A stretch of 64,000 nucleotides of DNA from Campanula takesimana (lineage: Eukaryota > Streptophyta > Magnoliopsida > Asterales > Campanulaceae): the NCBI GenBank assembly GCA_026119855.1, contig JAOWBW010000182.1:1218297-1282296 (forward strand). The letters run 5' to 3'. Of this stretch, positions 46,190 through 57,679 are shown one piece after another. The position numbers and the translations under genes are program-made. The notes below the pieces were generated by a model, which saw nothing but the letters and a program-made list of their open reading frames with translations, did no database searches and had not been told where the DNA came from. Numbering within the stretch: the first letter of the stretch is position 1; each line of letters starts with the position of its first letter.

Positions 46190-47756
46190 TTAGTTGAGTT
46201 TAAGCATACCCATTTCACCTCTCAAAAATATGAACCGTTTCGCGTCAAGTGCTTTCATTAGAATGTCGGCGTTTTGATAGTCGGTTCCCACGTGTTCCAA
46301 ATGAATATTGCCTTTCTCCACGTGGTCTTTAAGGAAGTGATATTTGATGTCGATGTGTTTGGTCTTTGAGTGCATGATAGGATTTTCAGAAACGGCAATG
46401 GTTGATGTATTGTCGCAGTAGATGGGACAATTTCCTTCGATTATATCATAGTCCACCTATTGCTGCTTCATCCATAGTATTTGAAAGCAACAACTTCCCG
46501 CAGCGATATATTCAGCTTTGGTTGTTGAGACAGATACTGAAGCTTGTTTCTTACTCGCCCATGACACAAGTTGATATCCGAGGAAATGACAAGTGCCACT
46601 TGTGCTTTTCCTATCGATAGTGCACACTGCATAATCCGCATCTTAATAACCTACAAGTTTAAAATTTGAATCTTTGGTGTACCAAAGTCTAAGGTTAACA
46701 GTACCGGAGAGATATCATATAATACGTTTCACAATAATTAAGTGCGCTTCTCTAGGGTCAGATTGATAACGAGCGCAAACACTAAACATAATATCGGTCC
46801 TACTAGAAGTAAGATAAAGGAGTGAGCCAATCATACCTCGATAGAGCGTTTGATCAACACGTTTACCTTTTAAATCTTTTTCGAGTTTGTTGCTGGTGGC
46901 CATTGGAGTGTCGTATGATTTAGCATTCTCAAATCCAAACTTCTTGATTAGGTCCTTTGTGTATTTGGCTTGATTGATAAATATGCCTTTATTCATTTGC
47001 TTGATTTGAAGCCCTAAGAAGAATGTGTGTTCTCCCATCATGCTCATTTCAAACTTGCTCTTCATTAGTTTCTCAAAGCGCTTGCACAACAATTCATTAG
47101 TAGAACCAAATATAATATCATCAACATAAATTTAAACAAGTAATTTATGACCATTATGTTTGGCAATGAAAAGAGTTGTATCGATTTTACCGCGAGTGAA
47201 GCCTTTTTCGATGAGAAACTTGGATAGTGTATCGTACCATGCTCTTGGTGCTTGCTTGAGACCATACAAAGCTTTCTGGAGTTTGTACACATGATTTGGA
47301 AATTGTGAATCTTCAAACCCAGGTGGTTGAGCTACATAGAATTGTTCTTGGAGTTCACCATTTAGAAACGCGCTCTTCACATCCATTTGATATAACTTAA
47401 AGTTCTTGTGAGCGGCGTAAGCTAGAAAGAGTCTAATAGCTTCAAGTCTTGCTACAGGCGCGAAAGTTTCATCGTAATCAATTCCTTCTTCTTGCCTATA
47501 GCCTTGTGCAACCAATCTTGCTTTGTTTCTTGTGATGGTTCCATTCTCATCCATCTTGTTTCTGAACACCCATTTTGTACCAATCACTCCTTGATCATTT
47601 GGTCTTGGAACAAGAGTCCAAACCTTACATAGTTCAAATTTATTGAGTTATTCTTGCATTGCAACAACCCAATTCAGATCTTAGAGCGCTTCATCAGCCT
47701 TCTTTGGTTCAATTTGAGAGATAAAAGCAGTGTAAGCATCAAAGTTTGTAGCTCTC
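46190..47756 (-). pseudogene. pol: E5 pol 3' part: reverse transcriptase and RNase H
   Basis: The minus-strand RT starts GTKWVFRNKMDENGTITRNK (from 47587) and continues with LVAQGYRQEEGIDYDETFAP, LYQMDVKSAFLNGEL and LYGLKQAPRAWY. The catalytic YVDDIIFGS follows a TAA in place of an expected Gln at about 47,131. The next blocks are MSMMGEHTFFLGLQIKQ and DIMFSVCARYQ. RNase H ends with NCPIYCDNTSTIAVSENP and HIDIKYHFLKDHV. The natural end is at 46190. Upstream of RT there are two more stops (about 47,650-47,690). The MSMMGE..FFLGLQIKQ block fits the SIRE lineage. E2 cuts the gene at 47757. Confidence 0.88.
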
Positions 47757-48844
47757 TGTGAATACGTGTGTTTGAAATTGGGAATATTCATAGTAACATT
47801 AAATTTATGAGAGTCGCCACGCCGTTTTAATTAAAGCCAAAACATTGAGAAAAGCATGTTAATGGGTTCGGGGGTCAAATTACAACAAGAGAAGAATATT
47901 GAACGTTATCACTCTTATTGCCCGAATGATCGGTCTTTCTATCATGATTAATGTGTTAGTAGTATGTTAGTGTTTGAGACTGGATCCGAAGATTGCCTAC
48001 GTTCCTCTCAATGTGAGAAGCTCAGGTCAGCGTAGTTCGAGAAGAATTTAGAATAGGCAGAAGAATCGGGATCATGCATAATGAGGGGGGAATTACCTAA
48101 AGATTAGGGTTTAGAAGTAGTTCCTAGATCATCCTCGGGATGATGAACCCTCGATCATCATCGGCTATGAAATAACATGCAAACATGAAGATCGCAACCC
48201 TAAATATAGCATAAATAAGGTTTTAATCTATGAACACGATGAATATATGAAGAACATATATGAACATATGAATGAACATGCGAAGCATATGAAGAAACTA
48301 TGAATAAACATGCAAGAACATGAATATTAAAGATCTACATTAGAAATAATGCAAGAACGTGAAGAAATAAGTTAGAAAACTTACCTATGTTGGCAAGAAA
48401 TAAACCTTGATCTTCTTGGAGGTTTGAATGCTAATTAGAGAGCAAAATTGTGTTTAAGAACTCTCAAATTCGGATCCCCCTAAACCAATAGCATGAGATT
48501 GGTTTATATAGTAAACTTAGGGGAAGATCTGATGGTCCAGATCATCCGGGGCGGATGTGGCCGCGTGGCCAATATTGAGGGCGGCGGCGAAAGTGGCCGC
48601 GTGGCCAATATTGAGGGCGGCGGCGAAAGTGGCCGCGTGGCCATCGTTGCGCGCTGACTTGAAATTCAAGCTAGGGTTTTACTGTTCATACAAGGCAACC
48701 CTAAATGTCCATATTTAATGTTTTCTAGAACATTGAGCTATTTTTGGGAATCTGGGACAAGTCTTTGCAAGGTTTCTAATTCCCATAAAGTCCTTGTATA
48801 TTTGGAAAGCCCTAATAAACTCATTTTCAGATCGGGTACTAACA
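47757..48844 (-). repeat. E2 3' LTR (1,088 bp)
   Basis: On the plus strand it starts TGTGAATACGTG and ends CGGGTACTAACA. It contains the stem motif (47993-48038) and a 47-bp repeat at 48,550-48,645 built on TGGCCGCGTGGCCA and gggcggcggcgaaa. Confidence 0.93.
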
Positions 48845-48856
48845 GTAGCCCCTCGG
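48845..48856 (-). promoter_or_regulatory. E2 polypurine tract
   Basis: On the minus strand 'ccgaggggctac' directly precedes the LTR start TGTTAGTACC. It resembles the E1 tract gcagaggggctc. Confidence 0.6.
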
Positions 48857-49365
48857 CGACGCTTCTTGCAAGGCAATGGAGGGTCGATGATAAAAATAGG
48901 AACCGTTCTGAAACATGAGTTTCAAAACAGAGGAAAGGTAAGGGAACGGCTGGACCTTGACAGGCGACCTACGTATCCGCGAGGGAATCAAGCCAAACGT
49001 AGTTCAAATCTGATGGGGAAATTGGGAAGGACTGTCCTCTGATGGGGAACAACGTTTTCTGCTGGGGAAAATGCACTTGCTGGGGATGAGAGATGACCAT
49101 GTTGGTCGGGTGGCTGGACCTTTTCAGGTTTCCTACGTATCCTCCGAGGAATCAAGCCGGTCGTAGTTCAGAGCGATTAGGGAAAAGCGAGCCATCGGAC
49201 TTCTGCTAGGGATAATAAACCTACGGGCACTATCCTGTATGAAGAACGAACATTCGTTAGGAAATGAAGTCATTTGGGAAAAATAAAGATTACCTTGTCT
49301 AAATAATCACAAGATGGAATGGTAAACGCAATCAGGATCGCCAGGGCTCCTGCCGATTGTGCTAA
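48857..49365 (-). ncRNA. E2 3' UTR with two divergent ACTACG stem motifs
   Basis: Copies lie at 48961-49005 and 49127-49169, read on the minus strand. Both begin GAACTACG and end GGATACGTAGG, with a GGCTTGATTCC block inside. The outer pairing is kept, while the inner part differs from the LTR copy. Short 'gctggggaaa' phrases near 49,015-49,085 also repeat. Confidence 0.45.
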
Positions 49366-51317
49366 TGAAACGCCGAGGCTTCTGCCAACCACGATCGATG
49401 AAGGATACGTATGTCATAGAGGCGCCGAAGCCTCTACAATCATACGAATCCTAATAATAGGTGCTGGATCTCTCGCAAACAGAAACGCCGAGGCTTCTGC
49501 CAATCGCGATTGATCAAGGATACGTATGTCATAGAGGCGCCGCAACCGTACGAATCCTAATAATAGATTCTGGATCTCTCGCAAACAGAAACGCCGAGGC
49601 TTCTGCCAATCGCGATCGATCTAGGATGCGTATGTCATAGAGGCGCCAAAGCCTCTACAACCATACGAAGCCTAAGCAAATATTAGGAAATGCTAAAATA
49701 ATAGATGCTGGATCTCTCGCAAACAGAAACGTCGAGGCTTTTGCCAATCGCGATCGATCTAGGATACGTATGTCATAGAGGCGCCAAAGTCTCTACAACC
49801 ATACGAATCCTAAGCAAATATTAGGAAATGCTAAAATAATAGATGCTGGATCTCTCGCAAACAGAAACGCCGAGGCTTTTGCCAATCACGATCGATCTAG
49901 GATGCGTATGTCATAGAGGCGCCAAAGTCTCTACAACCATACGAATCCTAAGCAAATATTAGGAAGTGCTAAAATAATAGATGCTGGATCTCTCGTAAAC
50001 AGAAACGCCCGGGCTTCTGCCAATCACGATCGATATAGGATGCGTATGTCATAGAGGCGCCGAAGTCTCTACAACCATACGAATTCTAAGCAAATATTAG
50101 GAAATGCTAAAATAATAGATGCTGGATCTCTCACAAATAAAAACGCCGAGGCTTTTGCCAATCGCGATCGATCTAGGATGCGTATGTCATAGAGGCGCCA
50201 AAGTCTCTACAATCATACGAATCCTAAGCAAATATTAGGAAATGCTAAAATAATAGATACTGGATCTCTCGCAAACAAAAACGCCGAGGCTTCTGCCAAT
50301 CAAGATCGATCTAGGATGCGTATGTCATAGAGGCGCCAAAGTCTCTACAACCATACGAATCCTAAGCAAATATTAGGAAATGCTAAAATAATAGATGCTG
50401 GATTTATCGCAAACAGAAACGCCGAGGCTTCTGCCAATCACGATCGATCTAGGATGCGTATGTCATAGAGGCGCCAAAGTCTCTACAACCATACGAATCC
50501 TAAGCAAATATTAGGAAATGCTAAAATAATAGATGCTGGATCTCTCGCAAACAGAAACGCCGAGGCTCCTGCCAATCACGATTGATCAAGGATACGTATG
50601 TCATAGAGGCGCCGAAGTCTCTACAACCGTACGAATCCTAATAATAGATGCTGGATCTCACGCAAACAGAAACGCCGAGGCTTCTGCCAATCGCGATCGA
50701 TCTAGGATGCGTATGTCATAGAGGCGCTAAAGTCTCTACAACCATACGAAGCCTAAGCAAATATTAAGAAATGCTAAAATAATAGATGCTGGATCTCTCG
50801 TAAACAGAAACGCCGAGGCTTTTGCCAATCGCGATCGATCTAGGATGCGTATGTCATAGAGGCGCCAAAGTCTCTATAATCATACGAATCCTAAGCAGAT
50901 ATTAGGAAATGCTAAAATAATAGATGCTGGATCTCTAGCAAACAGAAACGCCGAGGCTTCTGCCAATCACGAACGATCTAGGATGCGTATGTCATAGAGG
51001 CGCCAAAGTCTCTACAACCATACGAATCCTAAGCAAATATTAGGAAATGCTAAAATAATAGATGCTGGATCTCTCGCAAACAGAAACACTGAGGCTTCTG
51101 CCAATCGCGATCGATCTAGGATGCGTATGTCATAAAGGTGCCGAATTCTCTACAACCATATGAATCCTAAGCAAATATTAGGAAATGCTAAAATAATAGA
51201 TGCTGGATCTCTCGCAAACAGAAACGCCGAGGCTTCTGCCAATCGCGATCGATCTAGGATGCGTATGTCATAGAGGCGCCAAAGTCTCTACAACCATACG
51301 AATCCTAAGCAAATATT
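49366..51317. repeat. 138-bp tandem array, 15 units
   Basis: The marker 'cgccgaggct' (with minor changes) falls at 49371, 49486, 49592, 49730, 49868, 50006, 50144, 50282, 50420, 50558, 50673, 50811, 50949, 51087 and 51225. Eleven steps are exactly 138 bp. Two are 115 and one is 106. The 115-bp units lack a 23-bp piece around 'caaatattaggaaatgctaa'. Each unit contains the palindromic core GATCGATC and GAGGCGCC. A CRISPR array is ruled out because unit, not spacer, sequence is conserved throughout. Confidence 0.95.
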
Positions 51318-51489
51318 CGGTGAAGAATGGAAATTCTAAGAGGCTTCTCGTACCCAAAGATAACGAACATCAGTCAAAAATAGCGCTAAGGGCACCCAAA
51401 ATGAATCAAAGGGGAATGTACTAGGGGTAAAACTGAAATTTTGCATGTGGAGGCAAAGATGATGGATTGTTATGAAGTCGCAAACGGGA

Positions 51490-51720
51490 TGAACTCTCGG
51501 GGAGTCACAAAGGTGATAGACTCTCGGGGAGTCCCAAAGGTGACGGACTCTCGGGGAGTCACAAAGGTGATAGACTCTCGGGGAGTCACAAGGGTGACGG
51601 ACTCTCGGGGAGTCACAAAGGTGATAGACTCTCGGGGAGTCACAAGGGACTCTTTGGTGAGTCACAAGGGCAAATGAACTTTAGGGAGACGCGAAGGAGA
51701 TGGACTCTCGGGGAGTTGCT
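51490..51720. repeat. 27-bp tandem array
   Basis: The phrase 'actctcggggagtcacaaag' recurs every 27 bp from 51,494 (51494, 51521, 51548, 51575, 51602, 51629), with degraded copies to 51,720. ACTC..GAGT makes the core self-complementary. The period is a multiple of three, which keeps frames open without implying a protein. Confidence 0.9.
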
Positions 51721-52930
51721 AATATGGGAAACATGATCTGGATTCCGCTTATCCTAATTTAGGAGGGGATGAGGCTACGAGCCATTGAGACCAAGGTGTT
51801 AGGCAAGGGACATTTTTCTTGGTTTCCTAGAGGTAGGACCTAAGGCTCTTTTAAGGAAAGGGAATAAGGAAGATGGTGGTCTCCTAATCTTGAGATAGGG
51901 ATGCCAAAGATGTCACGGCTTCTTGGGCTTTAGATTACGTCTTGGAGATACTGTGGGTTTCCTAGGCTTACAGGCTAGGGATAGGAGTTTATTTAAGCAC
52001 GAGGAGAGTATTCTATCATAGGCTTAGTGCTAGGGCTTGGAAAGGTTGAGGTTTGGGAACTTCCTAGATGTTAGGGTTTCGAACAAGGGTTTGGAAACTG
52101 GTGTTTAAGGACCATGACTCTCCTAGGTTTGGGACTAGGATTTAGGAATTTCCTAGGTCTAGGAGGCTAGGGCTTGGAGTTGTGGTAGGTTCAGAGGTTG
52201 CAAAGGCGTTGGCTGGACCGTTGGGAAGAGGGATTGCTTTTGTGGAAGGTCTACTAAGCTTGATGTTAGGGTTCACCATTTTCCGGGATTGGTGACTATG
52301 CCTTGGAAATGTTCGTGGTAACCTAGGCTTTGGGCTAGGTTTTAAGGCTAAGAACTGTAAACTTCCTATATTTTGAGACTAAGGTGAAGGAATTTCCTAG
52401 GTCTAGGACTAAGGTTTGAAGGGAATGTTGAATCCTAGGCTTAATGATAGAGTTTAAAGAGGATAATTTCTACCTAGGCTTGAGGCTAGGGCTTTAGAAA
52501 GAGTGCGACTACCTAGGCTTGAGGCTAGGGTTTAGAGCGAATGCGACTACCTAGGCTCGAGGCTAGGGTTTAGAGCGAATGCGACTACCTAGGCTCGAGG
52601 CTAGGGTTTGGGGAGAACGCAACTTCCTAGGTTTGAGGCTAGGGTTTGGAAAGAATATCGACTACCTAGGCTTGAGGCTAGAGTTTGGAGGGAATGTGAC
52701 TACCTAGGCTCGAGGGTAGGGTTTAGGAAGGATGTGGCTACCTAGGCTCGAGGGTAGGGTTTAGGAAGGATGTGGCTACCTAGGATCGAGACTAGGGTTT
52801 AAGAAGGGTGTAACTACCTAGGCTAGAGGTTAGGGTTTGTAGAGGATGTGGCCACCTAGGCTTGAGGCTAGGGTTAAGAGAATGTGATTACCTAGGTTTA
52901 AGGCTAGGGTTTGGAGACCGAAAGCATTTG
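51721..52930. repeat. 38-39-bp 'cctaggctngaggctagggtt' array and its diverged edges
   Basis: Clear units run from about 52,440 to 52,915 (marker tacctagg at 52471, 52510, 52548, 52586, 52663). More diverged copies extend back to about 51,950. It is noncoding. Confidence 0.85.
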
Positions 52931-54800
52931 AAGGTTTGTCTTGGTTTAGACCGAGAAAGTTTGAGGTCTAAGAGTGTTGCGGTTTGGGGCAGGTGAGCTT
53001 GATACCTCATGGCTGGATAGGCTCGATAGGTTAGACCTATGCTAGAGTGCTAGGGTTTAGCTAGGGTAAGACTCAGACATGTGTTAAGGAGACCGGGGCC
53101 TAATGGAATGGTAGGCGTGAGATCTAGGAGATCGAAGGCTAGGCAGGGTAGCGTTGGGACATAAGGCTTTCAAGCGGGTAAGTCTTTTGTCCTAGAGAAA
53201 CCGCGTTATGGGTTAGGACCAAGCAGGCTTGAGGTCGGCCAAGGAGCAACGGATTGGGATTGGATGATCCTAGTACCTAATACGCATGTCGGGCTTGGAT
53301 CCTAGAGTGTTTGAAAGTTTAGGCTAGGTGCGAACCATAGGTGCGGGAAATGGTTTTGGATATATGACCATGTTGGCGCTTTAGGTAAAGGGATTGAGTG
53401 TCCAAGACTTTGCTTGAGTACAATAGGTACCTAAGTTGGATTGGGTATGCTTAGGTCCTAAGTTTGTCTAAGAGGTCATTGCGCGTGAGCAAGCTCGTTC
53501 GGCGATTGCGATGGTGGGTTTGGTATGGGACCAAAGGTGTTAAGCGTACGATTTTTGACTGGACGGGTTTTGATATCTTTATGGCATATCACGGTACGCG
53601 GGAGGTCCTATGCGTTCGAGCATCTTTGAGGTTTGGACTCGTGGGGAAGAAAGTTTTGAGATCCATGGAGTTCAAGGGTGGACCTTGTAGATGGCGAGGT
53701 TTGGACTCGGCTCGGATTAAGTAGGTTAGAGACCTAAGGGGTTGAAGGTCAGACTAGGAAGTCTTTTGAAGCTAAGGAGCAACATTAGGTTTAAGAGTGG
53801 CAGGGCCATGGTTTGGGTATGACGGTAGGCGTAGATGGCATTGTTTTGGTTGGACCAAGTAGGCTTGGGAACTAAAGAGTTCTAAGGGACGAGCTCTAAG
53901 GTTATAGACTTAGAGGGTAGACAGTTTTGTGATCTAAAGGGTTTAGGAGTTGAGACCTGAGGTGTGAATCGGATATGCTAGAGACCTATAAGGTAGGTGT
54001 TTGGCGGCCTTGCATGGACTTGGGATCTAAGGGATCGTTCAACAGGTTAGACTGGGTTGATCTAACAGGCTGGACCTAGGATGATAAGAGAGCTATGGCC
54101 TGGATAGGGTAAGGACGAGTATGTGTTGGTAGGTTTGAGATCTAGGAGATCGGGTAGGCTTGGGACCGGTAGGTTCGGGACCTAATGGTTCATCCTAAGG
54201 ACTTGGCTTTGGCCAACCGGTTTAAGGTTTGAAGGTCTGGGTAGAACCGGTTAAAGGCCTAAGGGGTCATGCTACAAACTTGCGGAAGGTCGAACTAAGG
54301 GGTTATGATGTAATCTAGGTAAGACTCACCGGGTAGGTTCGGGACCTAAGGAGTTATAGTGTAACCTAGGTAAGACTGACTGGGTAGGCTTGGGACCTAG
54401 AGAGTTGAGGGTTTAGTCCTAAAGGTTCCCTAAAGTGTAGGAGATAGGGTAAAGGACCGAGTCAACTCTAGAAATCACATAGATGGGTCCCAGATGGACC
54501 GAAGATGTTTTTACAATTTTGTGGAGACCGAGAATGCGGGTTTATAAACAAAGTGTCGGGGAGGAGAAAACATTATGAAAGTGTTATGATCTTATACAGA
54601 TGCCTTATAATTAATTATGATTCTAATCAATTCAAATAGGTCTTCGCGTGCCGAGTTTGACGATGAGGGGTGCCCTTCTTCTAAGTGTATCCTTGTTGAC
54701 GCCTCGGTATTCTCTGGGAAACCACATAGTCGACCCATTTATTGTTAGGGAAGCCCCAGTTGCGTAGAGCGGGGTATCCTACCTCTTTTAAGACACACCC
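52931..54800. other. E2 G-rich degenerate repeat region, no gene
   Basis: Plus-strand G-rich sequence with recurring phrases such as 'gggacctaa', 'aggcttggga' and 'aggttcgggacctaa'. These look like decayed tandem units. An open frame at 53464-53724 is not supported by any motif. Confidence 0.5.
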
Positions 54801-54810
54801 TTTTTCCTGC

Positions 54811-54840
54811 CTAGACCGCCCTTGCGGGTTTTCAATCTAG
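54811..54840 (-). ncRNA. GNRA-type hairpin, E2 copy 1
   Basis: On the minus strand CTAGA pairs with TCTAG around CCC-GCAA-GGG. This matches the second E1 copy in the outer stem and the first E1 copy in the loop. Confidence 0.5.
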
Positions 54841-55672
54841 CGGGCATCTCTTTTGCGTCAATTTTTTTTTTTTTTTTTTTTTTGAAATCATTCAGTCGAC
54901 TCAAAAAAGGAAAAAAGAATTGTTTGAAAACATGCGGGGGCATTTTGGGGAGAGTAAGAGAGAGAGAGAGATAGTACTCACATTTTGACTTTTTGGGTAA
55001 CTGAGTGTATATATGTACAAAAGGGAGGAAGCCCCTGCTTTGATAGAAAGTAAGTGTTTAGCTCTTTCCTAGATTGTAGAACGGAAGACTTGTCGAGACA
55101 TTTGAAAATTGTTTTATTCAAGATTCTCATTTGATTGCTCGAGAATGGACCTCGTTGATTAGTTATGCATCTTATGATTATGTTTTAGACAAGTAGTCTC
55201 GAAATAATAAATGTTTTGATCAATTGTGAGTGAAGAGATCAGAAGTAGAAATATATGTGGAAGAGAGAAGAGAAAGGAGATTGGCTCAAGGTGGGTTGTG
55301 TATATTTTGGACCGAACCGGGAGGTTGCCTACGTTCTCCTCAAGGTGAGGAGCTCAGGTCCGCGTAGTTCGGGGGAGGCCCGGATGATGATGAAGTTGGG
55401 GTTTGAGTATGAGGTTCATTTGTCGCGATAGGTTACTCCGTTGTAGCTTGTTGCTTTGGATTGCTTCATTGCAGCTCATTGCGGTGGATTGCTCCATTGT
55501 AGTTGTCATGGCTGCTGCTACCGCGTTAATCTTCTTTGTAGGGAAAGAAAGAAAAATAGAACATTTGAAGTGAAAATAAAATGGGACTTTTACTTTTTTA
55601 TGGTGATAGCCCCTTCTATTTTTCTTTATTTTTTTTTTATTTTATCTCTTTGTGCACACCCTTTTTTTTTTT
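54841..55672 (-). other. E2 spacer with one ACTACG stem motif
   Basis: A T22 run lies at about 54,861. The stem motif at 55323-55370 has, on the minus strand, the outer pair CTACG/CGTAG and a perfect 7-bp inner stem CTCCTCA/TGAGGAG. No coding region is supported. Confidence 0.5.
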
Positions 55673-55674
55673 GC

Positions 55675-55767
55675 CTAGGCCGCCCTTTCGGGTTTTCAAC
55701 CTAGCGGTCTTCTTTTTGTGCGATGCTCTAACTTTTGCCTAGGTCGCCCTTTTGGGTTTCATCCTAG
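55675..55767 (-). ncRNA. GNRA-type hairpins, E2 copies 2 and 3
   Basis: On the minus strand, copy 2 (55704-55675) has CTAGG/CCTAG around CCC-GAAA-GGG. Copy 3 (55767-55739) has CTAGG/CCTAG around CCC-AAAA-GGG. The tandem placement mirrors the pair after E1 pol. Confidence 0.5.
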
Positions 55768-56629
55768 CGAGCCGTATTTTTTTTTTTTTTTTATATTTGT
55801 ACATGAAACATTGGGCAAGACAAGCCCCTAGTTTGCTTTCGCCTCTCTCGATTGTGAGGTAGCTTCCTTATAGTTCAAGCGGCCTTTTGCTGGCGGCGGG
55901 CATCCTAGCCCCTTGATTTTCTCCGGTAGAGCTCCATTGGATTATCACGTGCACCAATTAATGGCATTAATGACTTCGTGCACTTGTCTTACATTTGCGA
56001 TGGAATACGGACAGCCCCAGTGTAACGTCATGTAGTACTCATGAAGAGAACAAACCAACCCTTTAAATTGTGGCAGCATGGATGTCTATTTGATGATGAG
56101 CAGCCGCAATCCATTTCTTTGTCACGACCTTATAATAAGGGGTCTAATGGTGGGATGAGAGGCGTATGAGGATAGTGTATGGGGGAAGGTGTATATAGAG
56201 AGTGTACATGAAGTGTGTACAAGGGGTGAGTGTATAGAGAGAGTGTATGGGGTGATTCGTTCATCCTAATTGGTCAAAGCATTTGTTATCTTGAGACTAA
56301 TTGTTTACTTAGTTGTGCGAATGGTTTGTGGGTCCATTTACCTTTTAATGAGTCGTCATTAATGATTAAGATTAAGATTAATTCATCATATAAAGATATA
56401 GCAATCAAGTTAAAATGGTGAATAAGACAATTTTCATGGAATTGATTTATGCAAGATTATGTCTCAAGTCTAGAGAGAAAAGAAATAAAGACTCTTTTAT
56501 TGGAACTAAAAGATTTAAACTGACTAGTCCGGGGTGGACTTTTACTAAAGAAACAAAAATGGTCCAAGGTGGACTTTTGACTAAGGACACTCTAGAACCT
56601 ACGAAGACTGAATGATCCTTTTTTTTTAT
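55768..56629 (-). other. E2 spacer after gag, no pol
   Basis: No pol motif is found between the gag end and the hairpins. In E1 more than 5 kb of pol occupies this place. Short phrases such as 'gggtgagtgtatagagagagt' repeat near 56,190-56,250. Confidence 0.5.
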
Positions 56630-57322
56630 TTATTTAAAGGAGGTAGCCCCAATTTCCTCTTTTGCCCATGCCCATGTATTCCGTTGGCGGGTGATGGCTC
56701 CGCTGTCAATGAGGCTTTGAATCTTCCTCCTCAATTGGAGGCAATCTTCGGTGTCATGCCCAACGTACTGGTGGTATTGGCAGTGTTTGGAGGGATCCAA
56801 GCATTGCTTCACCCTACTTGGTTCATAGTTGGACAAAGGAGACAACTTGCCGGCTTGAACTAGACTTTTGAAGAGTTTGGCTAACGGCATACCTAAGTCG
56901 TCGAATTCGCTCTCGTCCTTCCTTTCACGAACTGTCTTTGAGGGTGATTTAGGTACCGGCACCCCTTGTTGATGAGTAGTCATAGGAGGCATCCCGACGG
57001 GGACAGTCTGTGGCGGCCCGTACATTTGAGGAGCGTACGGGTGTTGACATTGAGCAAGAGGGGGAACTCGACTAAGGTAATCATAAACACCACGAATGTT
57101 AGACAAATGGCGCCTCTCGATATCTCTTAGGGTCTTATGCATCTCCTTCTGAAAGTATGTTGCTTGCTCGTTGAGAATGGCCTTAAAGTGGATTGCTTGT
57201 TCATCGAGGATGGCTTCGAAGTGGGATGCTTGTTTACTGAGAGCAGTACCGGTGTAGAGGATTGTCTCGGGATCTTGGGTAGCAGCTTCAGTTGCAACTT
57301 CGATGTTCTTTGCAGCCGACAT
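56630..57322 (-). CDS. gag: E2 gag-like protein (230 aa)
   Basis: This is an intact minus-strand ORF, starting at the Met at 57322 and ending near 56630. The N-terminal third has a repeated 11-residue pattern (SKQASHFEAIL, DEQAIHFKAIL, NEQATYFQKEM) that should form a coiled coil. A Pro-rich middle follows. The C-terminal part, CQYHQYVGHDTEDCLQLRRK then IQSLIDSGAI, is the zinc-knuckle-like block that ends Tat gag proteins. The E1 block YCGYHQHSGHTTEE followed by FLLRNVIQDLID is its homologue. The capsid core blocks seen in E1 (KDWY..L, FIDFTRRWN) are missing, so it is much shorter than a full gag. It may co-assemble with gag of an autonomous element; that is inference. Confidence 0.75.
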   Translation of the reverse strand: MSAAKNIEVATEAATQDPETILYTGTALSKQASHFEAILDEQAIHFKAILNEQATYFQKEMHKTLRDIERRHLSNIRGVYDYLSRVPPLAQCQHPYAPQMYGPPQTVPVGMPPMTTHQQGVPVPKSPSKTVRERKDESEFDDLGMPLAKLFKSLVQAGKLSPLSNYEPSRVKQCLDPSKHCQYHQYVGHDTEDCLQLRRKIQSLIDSGAITRQRNTWAWAKEEIGATSFK

Positions 57323-57487
57323 GATGCAGAACTCTATTCATGAAAGAATTAAGCCTCTTAGTTGAATTAAATTAGATTCGTATTTAATGATAAGGCATCG
57401 TTATAAAATCATTTTTTGGAAAAGAGTCGGTCTCCATATTTTTGAAATGCATTTTGGTAAAAAATTGAAAGTTTGACCGGGCCGAAG

Positions 57488-57555
57488 TCGCCTACGTTCC
57501 CCTTATCATGGGGGAGAGGTCCCACACAATAAGAGGCTCAGGTCGCCGTAGTTCA
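57488..57555 (-). ncRNA. ACTACG stem motif just upstream of E2 gag
   Basis: On the minus strand the motif begins GAACTACGGCGACCTGAGC and ends GGAACGTAGGCGA. The inner stem is CCTCTTAT/ATAAGGGG (8 bp with one G-U). This differs from the LTR copy but still pairs. Confidence 0.5.
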
Positions 57556-57679
57556 AATCAAGTTAGACTTTTAAAAAGAGGTGAGAGATGACCATAGGGG
57601 TCAGAAAGAGGGAGATGACTCGGTCCTTGGTCAAGCATGGGTGAGGAAGACCTATAGGAGTTGGTTTTGATTGAGTAGG

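Noticed and set aside
49366..51317. Possible CRISPR-like array
   Set aside because: The entire 138-bp unit is conserved with no unique spacers, and the DNA is plant nuclear.
51441..51677. ORF with repeated DSRGVTKV residues
   Set aside because: The 27-bp array is a multiple of three, so frames stay open by arithmetic. There is no start context or homology.
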